In this document: one piece after another, positions 1 through 5,460 of the stretch
Numbering within the stretch: the first letter of the stretch is position 1
Layout of the letters: every line of letters starts with the position of its first letter
Source of the DNA: CALKCV01 sp964609515
GTDB taxonomy: Bacteria > Cyanobacteriota > Cyanobacteriia > Cyanobacteriales > Microcoleaceae
Assembly (NCBI GenBank): GCA_964609515.1
Contig: CAZSTZ010000245.1
Location: forward strand, 1-10,304
Length of the DNA stretch: 10,304 nt
Direction of reading: 5' to 3'
Notes under the pieces: generated by a model
What the model saw: only the letters and a program-made list of their open reading frames with translations
Database searches by the model: none
What the model was told of the DNA's origin: nothing
Made by a program: the position numbers and the translations under genes

Positions 1-17
1 GCAAAAAAACTTTCTTT

Positions 18-31
18 CCGAATGCTTTGCC
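18..31. repeat. Short copy of a GCAAAGCATTCGG intergenic motif
   Basis: The plus strand reads CCGAATGCTTTGCC. Its reverse complement shares the 13-mer GCAAAGCATTCGG with the left arm of the inverted repeat at 587-655. It lies just downstream of the hicA remnant, at the window edge. It is probably part of a dispersed intergenic repeat cut off by the window, but too little is visible to define the element. Confidence 0.4.
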
Positions 32-40
32 TCGATCTCG

Positions 41-237
41 CTAAAAAGATTTAGGCAACCCAGCTTGTTTTAAAACTGCATTGGCCGTATGGCGCGATTT
101 AATAGAACTATCTACTACAAATCGGCGTTCTGTAATTGGACTGTACCAAATTTCATAGTCTCCCTTGCCTTGTCGGTCGAAGTAGCAACCAGCTAGATCG
201 AGAATTTTTTTAATTCTGGAGTGAATGATGAAGCCAT
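41..237 (-). pseudogene. hicA: Decayed HicA-family toxin (mRNA interferase), frameshifted
   Basis: HicA toxins are small dsRBD-fold ribonucleases that cleave mRNA and are held inactive by HicB. Here an ATG at 237-235 lies two bases after the HicB-like stop, the usual coupling, and opens MASSFTPELKK. The frame then stops at once. One base off, it continues ILDLAGCYFDRQGKGDYEIW and on to SRHTANAVLKQAGLPKSF, ending with TAG at 41-43. This matches the HicA family as I know it in cyanobacteria (RQGKG.HEIWYSP, SRHTAN..KQAG). The shift is at a run of seven A (minus strand, complement of 205-211), where eight would restore one 65-residue frame. The family's catalytic His position (KGSH/KGDH) is Tyr here, TAT for CAT. 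No ATG exists in the second frame before an upstream stop. A homopolymer sequencing error could explain the frameshift but not the Tyr. Confidence 0.8.
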
Positions 238-546
238 TTTTAAGAAGCGACCTTTATTTGTTCTTGTCGATGGGTGGTTAGATGAAATTCAAGATAACCT
301 GCGTAATCGGATGAAACCATCTGGTTTAAAATCATTAATTCTGGTATCATTTGCCTTAGTTTATCGCTAAGGGCTTCAATAGTATCGGCTTCTGTTGCCA
401 GCCCGGGAACGTCTTCGCCGATCGCCACCCAGACTTCTGCTTCTGGATCCCATAATGCTTCTACTCTACAAGAGATTTGCTGTTTCATGGTGAATGGAAT
501 TTATAAATAAGACTTGCTGTTTTTAGAATATCATAGTTTTTGACAT
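227..546. repeat. 320-bp direct repeat, copy 1 (hicB duplication)
   Basis: This segment matches 7416-7735 (constant offset 7189) with eight differences by eye, at 234, 251, 252, 510, 520, 527, 536 and 543. All eight are transitions. Positions 253-509, covering nearly the whole HicB-like gene and its leader, are identical. The left junction lies inside the first codons of hicA and the right one in the upstream region. No terminal inverted repeats or transposase accompany it, so it looks like a gene-level duplication or gene conversion rather than an insertion sequence. Confidence 0.92.
240..488 (-). CDS. hicB: HicB-like antitoxin, DUF1902 family (copy 1)
   Basis: 82 residues, starting at ATG 488-486. 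The sequence shows the DUF1902 pattern: an N-terminal beta segment (ISCRVEALWDPEAEVWVA), then DVPGLATEADT, then an amphipathic helix ending MIPELMILN. This small alpha/beta domain is the HicB-type antitoxin fold, which blocks a partner HicA ribonuclease. No C-terminal DNA-binding (HTH or RHH) domain is visible, as is usual for the short DUF1902 members. No clear Shine-Dalgarno precedes the start (ATTCCATTCACC before ATG). The gene directly precedes the hicA remnant, two bases apart. A copy at 7429-7677 encodes the same protein with one change, V80 to I. With hicA broken, it is probably an orphan antitoxin, possibly protective against related toxins elsewhere. The family call is firm; present function is inferred. 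Confidence 0.88.
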   Translation of the reverse strand: MKQQISCRVEALWDPEAEVWVAIGEDVPGLATEADTIEALSDKLRQMIPELMILNQMVSSDYAGYLEFHLTTHRQEQIKVAS

Positions 547-586
547 TTTAAGACATTTAAAATAACAGAAAATTAAACGCGGGGTT

Positions 587-655
587 GGGGCAAAGCATTC
601 GGACATCAAAATTAAGGATTTTTAAGATGATTAAACCCCCGAATGCTGTTGCCCC
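587..655. repeat. Intergenic inverted repeat GGGGCAA-AGCATTCGG
   Basis: GGGGCAAAGCATTCGG at 587-602 faces CCGAATGCTGTTGCCCC at 639-655. The arms pair over 16 positions with one extra base in the right arm, around an AT-rich loop of 36 bases. It lies between the FAS1 stop and the leader of the HicB-like gene (both minus strand). It could fold in the transcript and act as an mRNA end or processing signal, but no U-tract follows, so a terminator role is not supported. A half copy occurs at 18-31. Confidence 0.6.
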
Positions 656-668
656 TATAGGTCTGTTT

Positions 669-1274
669 TTACAACTCTAAATCTGGGGGCAACAGTAGAT
701 TATCGATGCGGACAATTACGCCGTTGCTGGCTTCAGTTGACGGTTTAATTCCTTTAGCCCGATCGCCTATCATTACTCCCTCCGATGTCACCGCAATTTT
801 AACTTCACTGCCTTCGAGAGTTTCTACTGCCCCACTCTCTACTTTTTCCGGCGTAATCTGACCGCTTACTACATGATATTTGAGAACCCTAATTAACTTA
901 TCTTTATTTTGGGGTTGAAGCAATTTCGCGTAGGCGGCGCTATTTTTTTGAAAAGCAGTATTAGTGGGAGCAAATATGGTTAAACTTCCCGCTTCTCCTG
1001 CTTCTAGAATTGGCGTTATTCCCGTTAAATTTAAAGCAGAAATTAGACTGCTAAATTCCGGTTCCCTTGCCAAAGTCTCGGCAATATGACCCCCAGAACG
1101 TCTGGGAGAATCTAACACTATAGAAGGTTGAAACAGACTTTGGGATTCGGCATTGGATCTGTTTTCTGAATTGGAATTAGATTGAGCAAAAACTGGCAAT
1201 AATAGAGCGATCGCTCCTATTCCTAAAGACAGAGCTGTAATTCGGAAATATTTGTTGATTTTTAATTTTAGCAT
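669..1274 (-). CDS. Exported fasciclin (FAS1) domain protein
   Basis: 201 residues from ATG 1274-1272. The frame is open to a TTG at 1316, but the promoter-like sequence at 1333-1362 would leave almost no leader for that start, and the ATG places a standard signal peptide at the N-terminus: basic MLKLKINKYFR, then a hydrophobic stretch ending in LLLPVFAQ near residue 31. A Ser/Asn-rich linker follows. One FAS1 domain spans about 63-198, with the H1 motif LTIFAPTNTAF (98-108), the YHVVSG motif (133-138) and the H2-type end GVIVRIDNLLLPP (to 197). FAS1 domains mediate adhesion or binding outside the cytoplasm, and single-domain secreted forms are common in cyanobacteria. The ligand is unknown. 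The gene is divergent from the TPR-CHAT gene and shares its control region. No Shine-Dalgarno is evident. Confidence 0.93.
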   Translation of the reverse strand: MLKLKINKYFRITALSLGIGAIALLLPVFAQSNSNSENRSNAESQSLFQPSIVLDSPRRSGGHIAETLAREPEFSSLISALNLTGITPILEAGEAGSLTIFAPTNTAFQKNSAAYAKLLQPQNKDKLIRVLKYHVVSGQITPEKVESGAVETLEGSEVKIAVTSEGVMIGDRAKGIKPSTEASNGVIVRIDNLLLPPDLEL

Positions 1275-1332
1275 GGTTTTAGTTAATTTTTGTGAAATTC
1301 TCTGCAAAAGCCACAAATCGTTCGGATTTGTT

Positions 1333-1362
1333 ATAATATAGCAATCCTAAACGGGTTGTCAA
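1333..1362 (-). promoter_or_regulatory. Sigma70-type promoter for the FAS1 gene
   Basis: Reading the minus strand, TTGACA (complement of 1357-1362) is followed after 18 bases by TATTAT (1333-1338), or after 16 bases by TATATT (1335-1340). The -35 is a perfect consensus. The predicted start near 1326 gives a leader of about 50 bases to the ATG at 1274. The promoter lies within the left terminal repeat of the 1330-1520 element. Confidence 0.65.
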
Positions 1363-1369
1363 AAATTAA

Positions 1370-1412
1370 AAAGTAGAAAAAAAAATCAGACATTCTGTTT
1401 TTTATCTACTTT
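1370..1412. repeat. Imperfect hairpin inside the 1330-1520 element
   Basis: AAAGTAGA at 1370-1377 pairs with TCTACTTT at 1405-1412. The A-rich and T-rich inner parts also pair, down to ATCAGA (1385-1390) and TCTG (1394-1397) around a three-base loop. One or two bulges are needed because the left arm is two bases longer. It is centrally placed in the element and could form in single-stranded DNA or in RNA. Confidence 0.55.
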
Positions 1413-1436
1413 TCTCTTTTCCTTTCTTGCTTTTTC

Positions 1437-1471
1437 TCTTGACTTTTGCCTTTTGCCTCTTGCCTTTTGCC
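1437..1471 (+). repeat. Heptamer tandem repeat (TTTTGCC)5
   Basis: Five consecutive heptamers are present: TCTTGAC, TTTTGCC, TTTTGCC, TCTTGCC, TTTTGCC. This is a short tandemly repeated repetitive sequence of the kind known from filamentous cyanobacteria. It translates into a spurious N-terminal extension (MPFASCLLPK) of the CHAT frame, which is why an upstream TTG start is not believed. Confidence 0.8.
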
Positions 1472-1487
1472 TAAAAGCGACCAACTT

Positions 1488-1518
1488 TTGGACACAACTC
1501 AGATAGGACTGCTATATA
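1488..1518 (+). promoter_or_regulatory. Possible promoter for the TPR-CHAT gene
   Basis: An extended -10, TG-C-TATATA (1510-1518), is preceded at 19 bases by TTGGAC (1488-1493). It lies inside the right terminal repeat of the 1330-1520 element and mirrors the FAS1 promoter at the other end; both share the core GGAYTGCTATAT. A start near 1525 leaves about 30 bases before the ATG at 1554. The -35 and the spacing are non-ideal. Confidence 0.4.
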
Positions 1519-1538
1519 ACATGACCGTGACTTGTCGC

Positions 1539-1546
1539 AAAGGAGG
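1539..1546 (+). promoter_or_regulatory. Ribosome binding site that fixes the CHAT start
   Basis: AAAGGAGG is a near-perfect Shine-Dalgarno with seven bases before ATG 1554. It selects this start over ATG 1521 and over the TTG at 1446, and puts a signal peptide directly at the N-terminus. Confidence 0.9.
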
Positions 1547-1553
1547 ACCGAAA

Positions 1554-4043
1554 ATGAAAACCGATCGAAAACGTTCCAGACTGCTTTACCTCCTCTTGGT
1601 AGCTGTCATCCAGATACCTTTACTCGATGCACCTTTCTTTACTGGTAATTTTACCTCATCGGTATTAGTACGCGCCCAAACCGAGCCCGACCGGATACAA
1701 GAAGCAGGAAAACTCTATCAAAAGGCGACGGAACTTTTAAACAAAGGTCAATTAGATGCTGCTTTAGCAACTTTCGAGGAAGTCTTGGCTATTCTTCGAG
1801 AAATTGACGAACGTCAGGGGCAGGCTGCGACCATTAATCAAATAGGACAAATTTATTATAACTTAGGTGAATATCAACAAGCTTTAGATAATTACGAAAC
1901 AGCTACTCGGATTTTTAAAGAGTTTAAAAATGACGGCGGCGTTGCGATAACTATGACCAATATGGCGGTGGTTTATCGCAATTTAGGTCAGTATCAAAAA
2001 GCTCTGTCATTCTATCAAGAAGCTCTGGCAATTTTTAGAAGCGCCGCTAATCCTTTGGCAGAAGCTACAACTATTAATAATATTGCCGCTGTTTATGAAA
2101 ATCTCGGTCGCTACGAAACGGCTGTTTCTTATTATCAAAAAGCTTTAGAAAAGTTTAAAGAAATGGGCGATCGCCGCAGTCAAGCTTACGCTCTTTTAAA
2201 TATCGGTTCTGCTAGGGAAAATTTAGGAGAAGGAGACCTCGCCCTGGAGCGTTACCAACAGGCACTAGGGATAATGCGAGAAGAGGAAGACCGTATGGGA
2301 GAAGGTAGAACTCTAACTTATATCGGTTTGCTCCACCACAGAGGCGATCGCTCCGACGAAGGGCTATCGTTTCTGGAAAAAGCCCTAACTATAAGGAGAG
2401 AAATAGACGATCGCCCCGGAGAAGCAGTCACCCTCGACTATCTGGGCACAGTTTATCGCGATCGCGGCGACCCCAAAAAAGCTTTAAAACGCTATCGCCA
2501 AGCGCTAAAAATAGCCAAAAAAATAGGCGATCGCCCCGGTGTCGGACGCACCCTCAGCAACATCGGCGCAACCTATCTGGCAGAGGGCAAATTCGGCAAA
2601 GCAACCAAAAACCTCACCCAAGCGGTGGAAATCTGGGAATCTCTCCGCCCCGGTTTGAGCGACGAAAACAAAGTTTCTCTCTTCGACACCCAACTGCAAA
2701 CCTACAGCGACCTCCAAAGCGCCCTCGTCGCCCAAAATAAAACCGAAAAAGCCCTGGAAATCGCCGAACGCGGTCGGGCCCGCGCCTTTGCCGAATTAAT
2801 CGCCGCCGGTTTGGGCGCCCAATTTGCCGAAAACTTCCAAACTCCCGCGCCGCCAACAGTTAAAGAAATCCGAGAAATTGCCAAACGGCAGCAGGCAACC
2901 CTAGTCGAATATTCTATCGCTAACGACAAACTCTATATCTGGGTAGTGCGACCCGACGGCACTATTACTCTGCGAACTGTAGAGCTAGGGGATTTGGATT
3001 TATCTCTGGGAGAAACTGTAGAGCGATCGCAAGCAGCAGCAGTTGCGGGCGCCAGTCGTAGCGCTAGAGATACTGTCAGTAACTTAGTTCTAGCCGCTCG
3101 CGCCAGCGCCGCTAAACCCAATTTAGCCTACAACCTCCCCTCTGGCACTAGAGGAAATTCTACCCACATAAAAAATCAGCGTTTGTGGAAAAGCTATAAC
3201 TTATTAATAGAACCGATCGCCGACTTGCTGCCGATAGCTCCCGAAAGTCCCGTTATCCCGATCCCCCAAAGCTCCCTATTTCTCATTCCTTTCGCTGCCC
3301 TCCAAGACGACAGCGGCAACTACTTAATCGAAAAACATACTATCGCGATCGCCCCCAGCATTCAAGTTTTAGATCTAACCTACCGCCAGCAACAGCAGCA
3401 CAAAAACGCCGATGCCTCTGGCGATATCCTCATAGTCGGAAATCCCGCCATGCCCAGTCTTCCCGCTACTTGGGGCGAAGAACCAGTACCCCTAGACCCC
3501 CTGCCCCACGCCGAAGAGGAGGCAAAAGCGATCGCCCAACTCCTAAATACCGAGCCCGTCCTTGGGGCCGCCGCCACGGAAACCGCTATCGTCGAGAAAA
3601 TGAGAAACGCCAGCATCATTCATCTGGCAACTCACGGCCAGCTCGACGAACTCAAAGATTTATCCCGAATGCCTGGTGCGATCGCCCTTACTCCCACGGA
3701 CGGCGAAGACGGTTTTCTCACTTCCAGCGAAATTATGACTATGAAACTCAAGGCCGAACTGGTAGTTATTAGCGCCTGCAATACCGGCAGGGGCGAGATT
3801 ACCGGCGATGGCGTTATCGGTTTATCCCGGGCCTTTCTCGCAGCGGGGGTTCCCAGCGCGATGGTCTCCTTGTGGTCTCTCCCCGATGCCCCCACCGCCT
3901 ATTTAAACGTAGAGTTTTATCGATATAAACAGAGGGGAAGCGATCGCTCTGTGGCACTCCGACAAGCAATGCTCGCTACCATGAAAAAATACCCCCACCC
4001 CAGAGATTGGGCGGGACTTATCTTGTTGGGAGCGATCGATTAA
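1554..4043 (+). CDS. Exported TPR-CHAT protein (putative caspase-like peptidase)
   Basis: 829 residues. An N-terminal basic stretch (MKTDRKRSR) and hydrophobic segment ending near VRAQ (residue 42) form a signal peptide or anchor. Residues about 49-368 are eight TPRs of exactly 40 residues each (pattern G-A-TL-NIG-YY--LG-Y--AL--Y--AL), with a degenerate ninth to about 415. A beta-rich linker (VEYSIANDKLYIWVV) leads into a C-terminal CHAT domain from about 545. CHAT is a clan CD (caspase/separase-like) peptidase fold. The dyad is intact: His694 in HLATHG and Cys742 in SACNTG, followed by the GLSRAFLAAG and LWSLPD motifs typical of the family. The TPR superhelix probably binds a partner or substrate. 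Substrate and trigger are unknown. A nine-base run joins repeats of very even length, so the TPR part looks recently regularised. Export distinguishes it from cytosolic CHAT effectors such as the gRAMP-associated TPR-CHAT. Confidence 0.93.
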   Translation: MKTDRKRSRLLYLLLVAVIQIPLLDAPFFTGNFTSSVLVRAQTEPDRIQEAGKLYQKATELLNKGQLDAALATFEEVLAILREIDERQGQAATINQIGQIYYNLGEYQQALDNYETATRIFKEFKNDGGVAITMTNMAVVYRNLGQYQKALSFYQEALAIFRSAANPLAEATTINNIAAVYENLGRYETAVSYYQKALEKFKEMGDRRSQAYALLNIGSARENLGEGDLALERYQQALGIMREEEDRMGEGRTLTYIGLLHHRGDRSDEGLSFLEKALTIRREIDDRPGEAVTLDYLGTVYRDRGDPKKALKRYRQALKIAKKIGDRPGVGRTLSNIGATYLAEGKFGKATKNLTQAVEIWESLRPGLSDENKVSLFDTQLQTYSDLQSALVAQNKTEKALEIAERGRARAFAELIAAGLGAQFAENFQTPAPPTVKEIREIAKRQQATLVEYSIANDKLYIWVVRPDGTITLRTVELGDLDLSLGETVERSQAAAVAGASRSARDTVSNLVLAARASAAKPNLAYNLPSGTRGNSTHIKNQRLWKSYNLLIEPIADLLPIAPESPVIPIPQSSLFLIPFAALQDDSGNYLIEKHTIAIAPSIQVLDLTYRQQQQHKNADASGDILIVGNPAMPSLPATWGEEPVPLDPLPHAEEEAKAIAQLLNTEPVLGAAATETAIVEKMRNASIIHLATHGQLDELKDLSRMPGAIALTPTDGEDGFLTSSEIMTMKLKAELVVISACNTGRGEITGDGVIGLSRAFLAAGVPSAMVSLWSLPDAPTAYLNVEFYRYKQRGSDRSVALRQAMLATMKKYPHPRDWAGLILLGAID

Positions 4044-4065
4044 TAATTGTTAATTGTTAATTATG

Positions 4066-4127
4066 TGTTAGTCGTTAGTTGTTAGTTGTCAGTTGCCCAA
4101 CTGACAACTAACAACTGACCACTAACA
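4066..4127. repeat. Head-to-head heptamer array forming a long hairpin
   Basis: Four plus-strand heptamers (TTAGTCG, TTAGTTG, TTAGTTG, TCAGTTG; 4068-4095) are followed, after CC, by four complementary ones (CAACTGA, CAACTAA, CAACTGA, CCACTAA; 4098-4125). The inner 19 base pairs are perfect, and the whole stem is about 30 pairs with two mismatches. It starts 23 bases after the CHAT stop, so it will be in that transcript and may protect or end it, although the following run is A, not T. Confidence 0.85.
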
Positions 4128-4299
4128 AAAAGCGGGATTAGTTTGCTTCGCAGGCTCGCAACGCCTCGCAACGCTTCGCGTTTTGGGTTTCTACTTGCAT
4201 TGAGATGCTCCCGATTTTGAATCTCTCAAAATCCTGTTAGCTGGTGGTAGGAATAAACGAGATTTTGATGGTTAGGTCAAAATAAAAACTAGGCAGCCC

Positions 4300-4332
4300 A
4301 GAAACCAGGTTTTTTCAAAAAACCTGGTTTCT
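4300..4332. repeat. AGAAACCAGG palindrome (single copy)
   Basis: AGAAACCAGGTTTTTT (4300-4315) and AAAAAACCTGGTTTCT (4317-4332) form a perfect 16-bp inverted repeat around one base. It lies 12 bases beyond the Uma2 stop on that gene's transcript. The same unit is repeated at 7173-7276, so it is a dispersed palindromic element that tends to sit at gene 3' ends here. Confidence 0.85.
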
Positions 4333-4344
4333 TAACTACTAATT

Positions 4345-4920
4345 CTAATTAACAATTCCCGGAACCTTGAGATAAATCGAATCGATATCGCAACGAAAAT
4401 CTAGACTTTTAAATTCGACTTCATCCCCCAAACCATAAACTTGAGAAACCCAAATTTCCTCCTCGTTGAGTCGAAAACATTCTACTTGTTTCTGGGATTG
4501 ATTTACCAAGACATATTCTCGTAAATTCGGCGACGTTTGGTAGTCGGCAAATTTTATTCCTCTATCAAAAACTTCTGTTTTGGGAGACAATATTTCTATA
4601 ATTAAAGTCGGATCTAAAATGAAATATTCGTCAGAGTTAATATCTCTTTCGTCGCAGGTGATTGCTACGTCTGGATAGTAATAACAATCTGCTTCTTCGA
4701 GTCGGACTTTAGTATCAGAACTCAACACGATGCAGTTAGAATTAAGCAGATGATTTCCTAGCAATCTTACCAGGTTGCTAGTAATAACGATATGAGGTTT
4801 TTTGGCCCCAGTCATTGCATAAACGTGACCCTTCCTGTATTCGTGTTTGATGGGGCTGACTTTTTCTCCTTCTAAATAGTCTTCTCGGGAAATGTAGAAT
4901 TTGTTTTTATTAGCAAACAT
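4345..4920 (-). CDS. Uma2-family (DUF820) nuclease-fold protein
   Basis: 191 residues from ATG 4920-4918, preceded by AAAGGAG (within 4931-4939) at good spacing. Uma2/DUF820 proteins have a PD-(D/E)XK restriction-endonuclease-like fold and are greatly expanded in cyanobacteria. Their role is unsettled, with links to mobile DNA suggested. The expected core is present: HEYRKGHVYAMTG (Glu27 region), YYPDVAIT with Asp84, LIIEILSPKT with Glu109, and DRGIKFADYQ with Lys123, then the conserved REYVLVN strand. The length is normal and the metal-binding residues appear intact, so an active nuclease is plausible. The gene stands alone, convergent to CHAT, next to a repeat-rich element on its upstream side. 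Its substrate cannot be told from sequence. Confidence 0.9.
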   Translation of the reverse strand: MFANKNKFYISREDYLEGEKVSPIKHEYRKGHVYAMTGAKKPHIVITSNLVRLLGNHLLNSNCIVLSSDTKVRLEEADCYYYPDVAITCDERDINSDEYFILDPTLIIEILSPKTEVFDRGIKFADYQTSPNLREYVLVNQSQKQVECFRLNEEEIWVSQVYGLGDEVEFKSLDFRCDIDSIYLKVPGIVN

Positions 4921-4947
4921 TGGGTCTTGTCTCCTTTGAGGTTCTTT

Positions 4948-4964
4948 TGCTATTATATCAGATT
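4948..4964 (+). repeat. 17-bp direct repeat, left copy
   Basis: TTGCTATTATATCAGAT is repeated exactly at 5419-5435, so the two copies flank the inverted-ended repeat array between them. This could be a target-site duplication or a shared repeat end. It does not abut the recognised inverted ends directly (13 bases separate it from the left one). Confidence 0.75.
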
Positions 4965-4967
4965 ATA
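4952..4967 (-). promoter_or_regulatory. -10 elements upstream of the Uma2 gene
   Basis: On the minus strand TATAAT occurs twice, as the complements of 4952-4957 and 4962-4967. The nearer one predicts a start near 4945 and a leader of about 25 bases carrying the Shine-Dalgarno. No good -35 is visible. Part of this motif is duplicated at 5419-5435. Confidence 0.5.
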
Positions 4968-5008
4968 GCATTTCTCGAATTAATGAGGTACATCTAGATC
5001 CCCCTAAA

Positions 5009-5375
5009 TCCCCCTTAAAAAGGGGGACTTTGAAAGCCAGGCTCCCCCTTTTTTTTAAGGGGGACTTTGAAAGCCAGGCTCCCCCTTTTTTTTTAAGGGG
5101 GACTTTGAAAGCCAGGCTCCCCCCTTTTTTTTAAGGGGGACTTTGAAAGTTCTTCTGGCTCCCCCCTTTTTTTTTAAGGGGGACTTTGAAAGTNNNNNNN
5201 NNNNNNNNNNNNNNNNNNNNNNNNNNNNNNNNNNNNNNNNNNNNNNNNNNNNNNNNNNNNNNNNNNNNNNNNNNNNNNNNNNNNNNNNNNNNNGACTTTG
5301 AAAGTTCTTCTGGCTCCCCCCTTTTTTTTTAAGGGGGACTTTGAAAGTTCTTCTGGCTCCCCCCTTTTTAAGGGG
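5009..5375. repeat. Tandem hairpin array (CCCCC-T8-AAGGGGG-ACTTTGAAAG)
   Basis: Each unit has a C5-6/T8-9/AA/G5 self-complementary core followed by ACTTTGAAAG and a spacer. Unit positions by ACTTTGAAAG are 5027, 5064, 5102, 5140, 5183, then beyond the gap 5295 and 5338, giving periods of 37-38 and then 43. The early spacer is CCAGGCT. Later units carry TTCTTCTGGCT, five bases longer, so two subtypes are ordered along the array. A first unit with TTAAAAA and a last one with G-rich ending cap the array. It lacks the unique spacers of a CRISPR. Confidence 0.9.
5194..5293. other. Scaffold gap of exactly 100 N
   Basis: Exactly 100 undetermined bases interrupt the hairpin array. A round 100 is the usual placeholder for a gap of unknown size, so the copy number of the array and the distance between the flanking genes are not known. 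Any frame crossing it is artefactual. Confidence 0.97.
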
Positions 5376-5418
5376 GGCGGGGGGGGGATCGAAAAGCTGT
5401 ACCTCATAGATTCAATAA

Positions 5419-5435
5419 TTGCTATTATATCAGAT
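5419..5435 (+). repeat. 17-bp direct repeat, right copy
   Basis: TTGCTATTATATCAGAT, identical to 4948-4964. It ends 25 bases before the ATG of the AsnB-like gene and contains TATTAT (5423-5428), which could serve as a -10, though no matching -35 is evident. It also supplies the TTG that makes a false upstream start for the next gene. Confidence 0.75.
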
Positions 5436-5460
5436 AAATTCTCGCACCCACCAAATAAAA

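Larger units (their letters stand above)
1330..1520. mobile_element. MITE-like 191-bp element with terminal inverted repeats
   Basis: The left end (1330-1360) and the reverse complement of the right end (1490-1520) align as GTTAT(AAT)ATAGCARTCCTA, then three mismatches, then GRGTTGT. About 17 of the 22 positions after the gap match. Inside are a hairpin (1370-1412) and a block of TTTTGCC heptamers (1437-1471). No coding frame is present and no target-site duplication is obvious. It fills most of the space between the divergent FAS1 and CHAT genes, and both ends contain promoter-like sequence pointing outward. From memory, GCAATCCTAAAYGGGTTGT-like sequences recur between genes in filamentous cyanobacteria. 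Whether it is mobile is inference. Confidence 0.6.
4044..4344. other. Gene-free interval packed with repeats
   Basis: No convincing coding frame lies between the convergent CHAT and Uma2 genes. The interval holds TAATTGT heptamers (4044-4064), a heptamer hairpin (4066-4127), two tandem CTCGCAACGC decamers (4155-4174) followed by TTCGCG, a perfect 8-bp hairpin GATTTTGA/TCAAAATC (4213-4220 and 4226-4233), and the 16-bp palindrome at 4300-4332. None of the hairpins is followed by a proper U-tract, so transcription end sites cannot be assigned. Confidence 0.8.
4978..5417. mobile_element. Inverted-ended element carrying a hairpin array, with an assembly gap
   Basis: The left end GAATTAATGAGGTACA (from about 4977) and the reverse complement of the right end, GAATCTATGAGGTACA (about 5398-5413), are imperfect inverted repeats. 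On both sides GATCCCCC follows about 10-15 bases inward. Between them is a tandem array of C-T-A-G hairpin units. The exact 17-bp direct repeat at 4948 and 5419 flanks the whole. No transposase or open frame is present. It separates the divergent Uma2 and AsnB-like genes. The true length is unknown because of the gap. Confidence 0.5.

Noticed and set aside
41..237. Programmed frameshifting at the A-run to make intact HicA
   Set aside because: Slippage on A7 is conceivable, but the active-site His is also lost and HicA is not known to use frameshifting, so decay or a sequencing error is simpler.
1446..1553. N-terminal extension of the CHAT protein from a TTG start
   Set aside because: It translates the TTTTGCC heptamers and has no ribosome site, whereas ATG 1554 has AAAGGAGG and begins a signal peptide.
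2505..3895. Several long frames antisense to, or in another frame of, the CHAT gene
   Set aside because: They are Arg/Ala/Ser-rich shadows of GC-richer coding sequence, with no domain signature or ribosome site.
4066..4127. Rho-independent terminator for the CHAT gene
   Set aside because: The stem is strong but AT-rich and is followed by A residues rather than a T-tract on the coding strand, so it is recorded as a repeat only.
5009..5375. CRISPR-like periodic repeats
   Set aside because: The spacing is regular, but the whole period is repeated and there are no unique spacers. The units are hairpin repeats, and no cas genes are present.
5174..5407. Minus-strand frame of 77 codons across the N gap
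   Set aside because: It consists of hairpin-repeat sequence and 100 undetermined bases, so it is not a gene.
4921..5460. Lasso-peptide precursor upstream of the AsnB-like gene
   Set aside because: The space is repeat array and gap, and no short frame with a leader and an acidic ring residue is visible. No PqqD-like or transglutaminase-like B protein is in the window.
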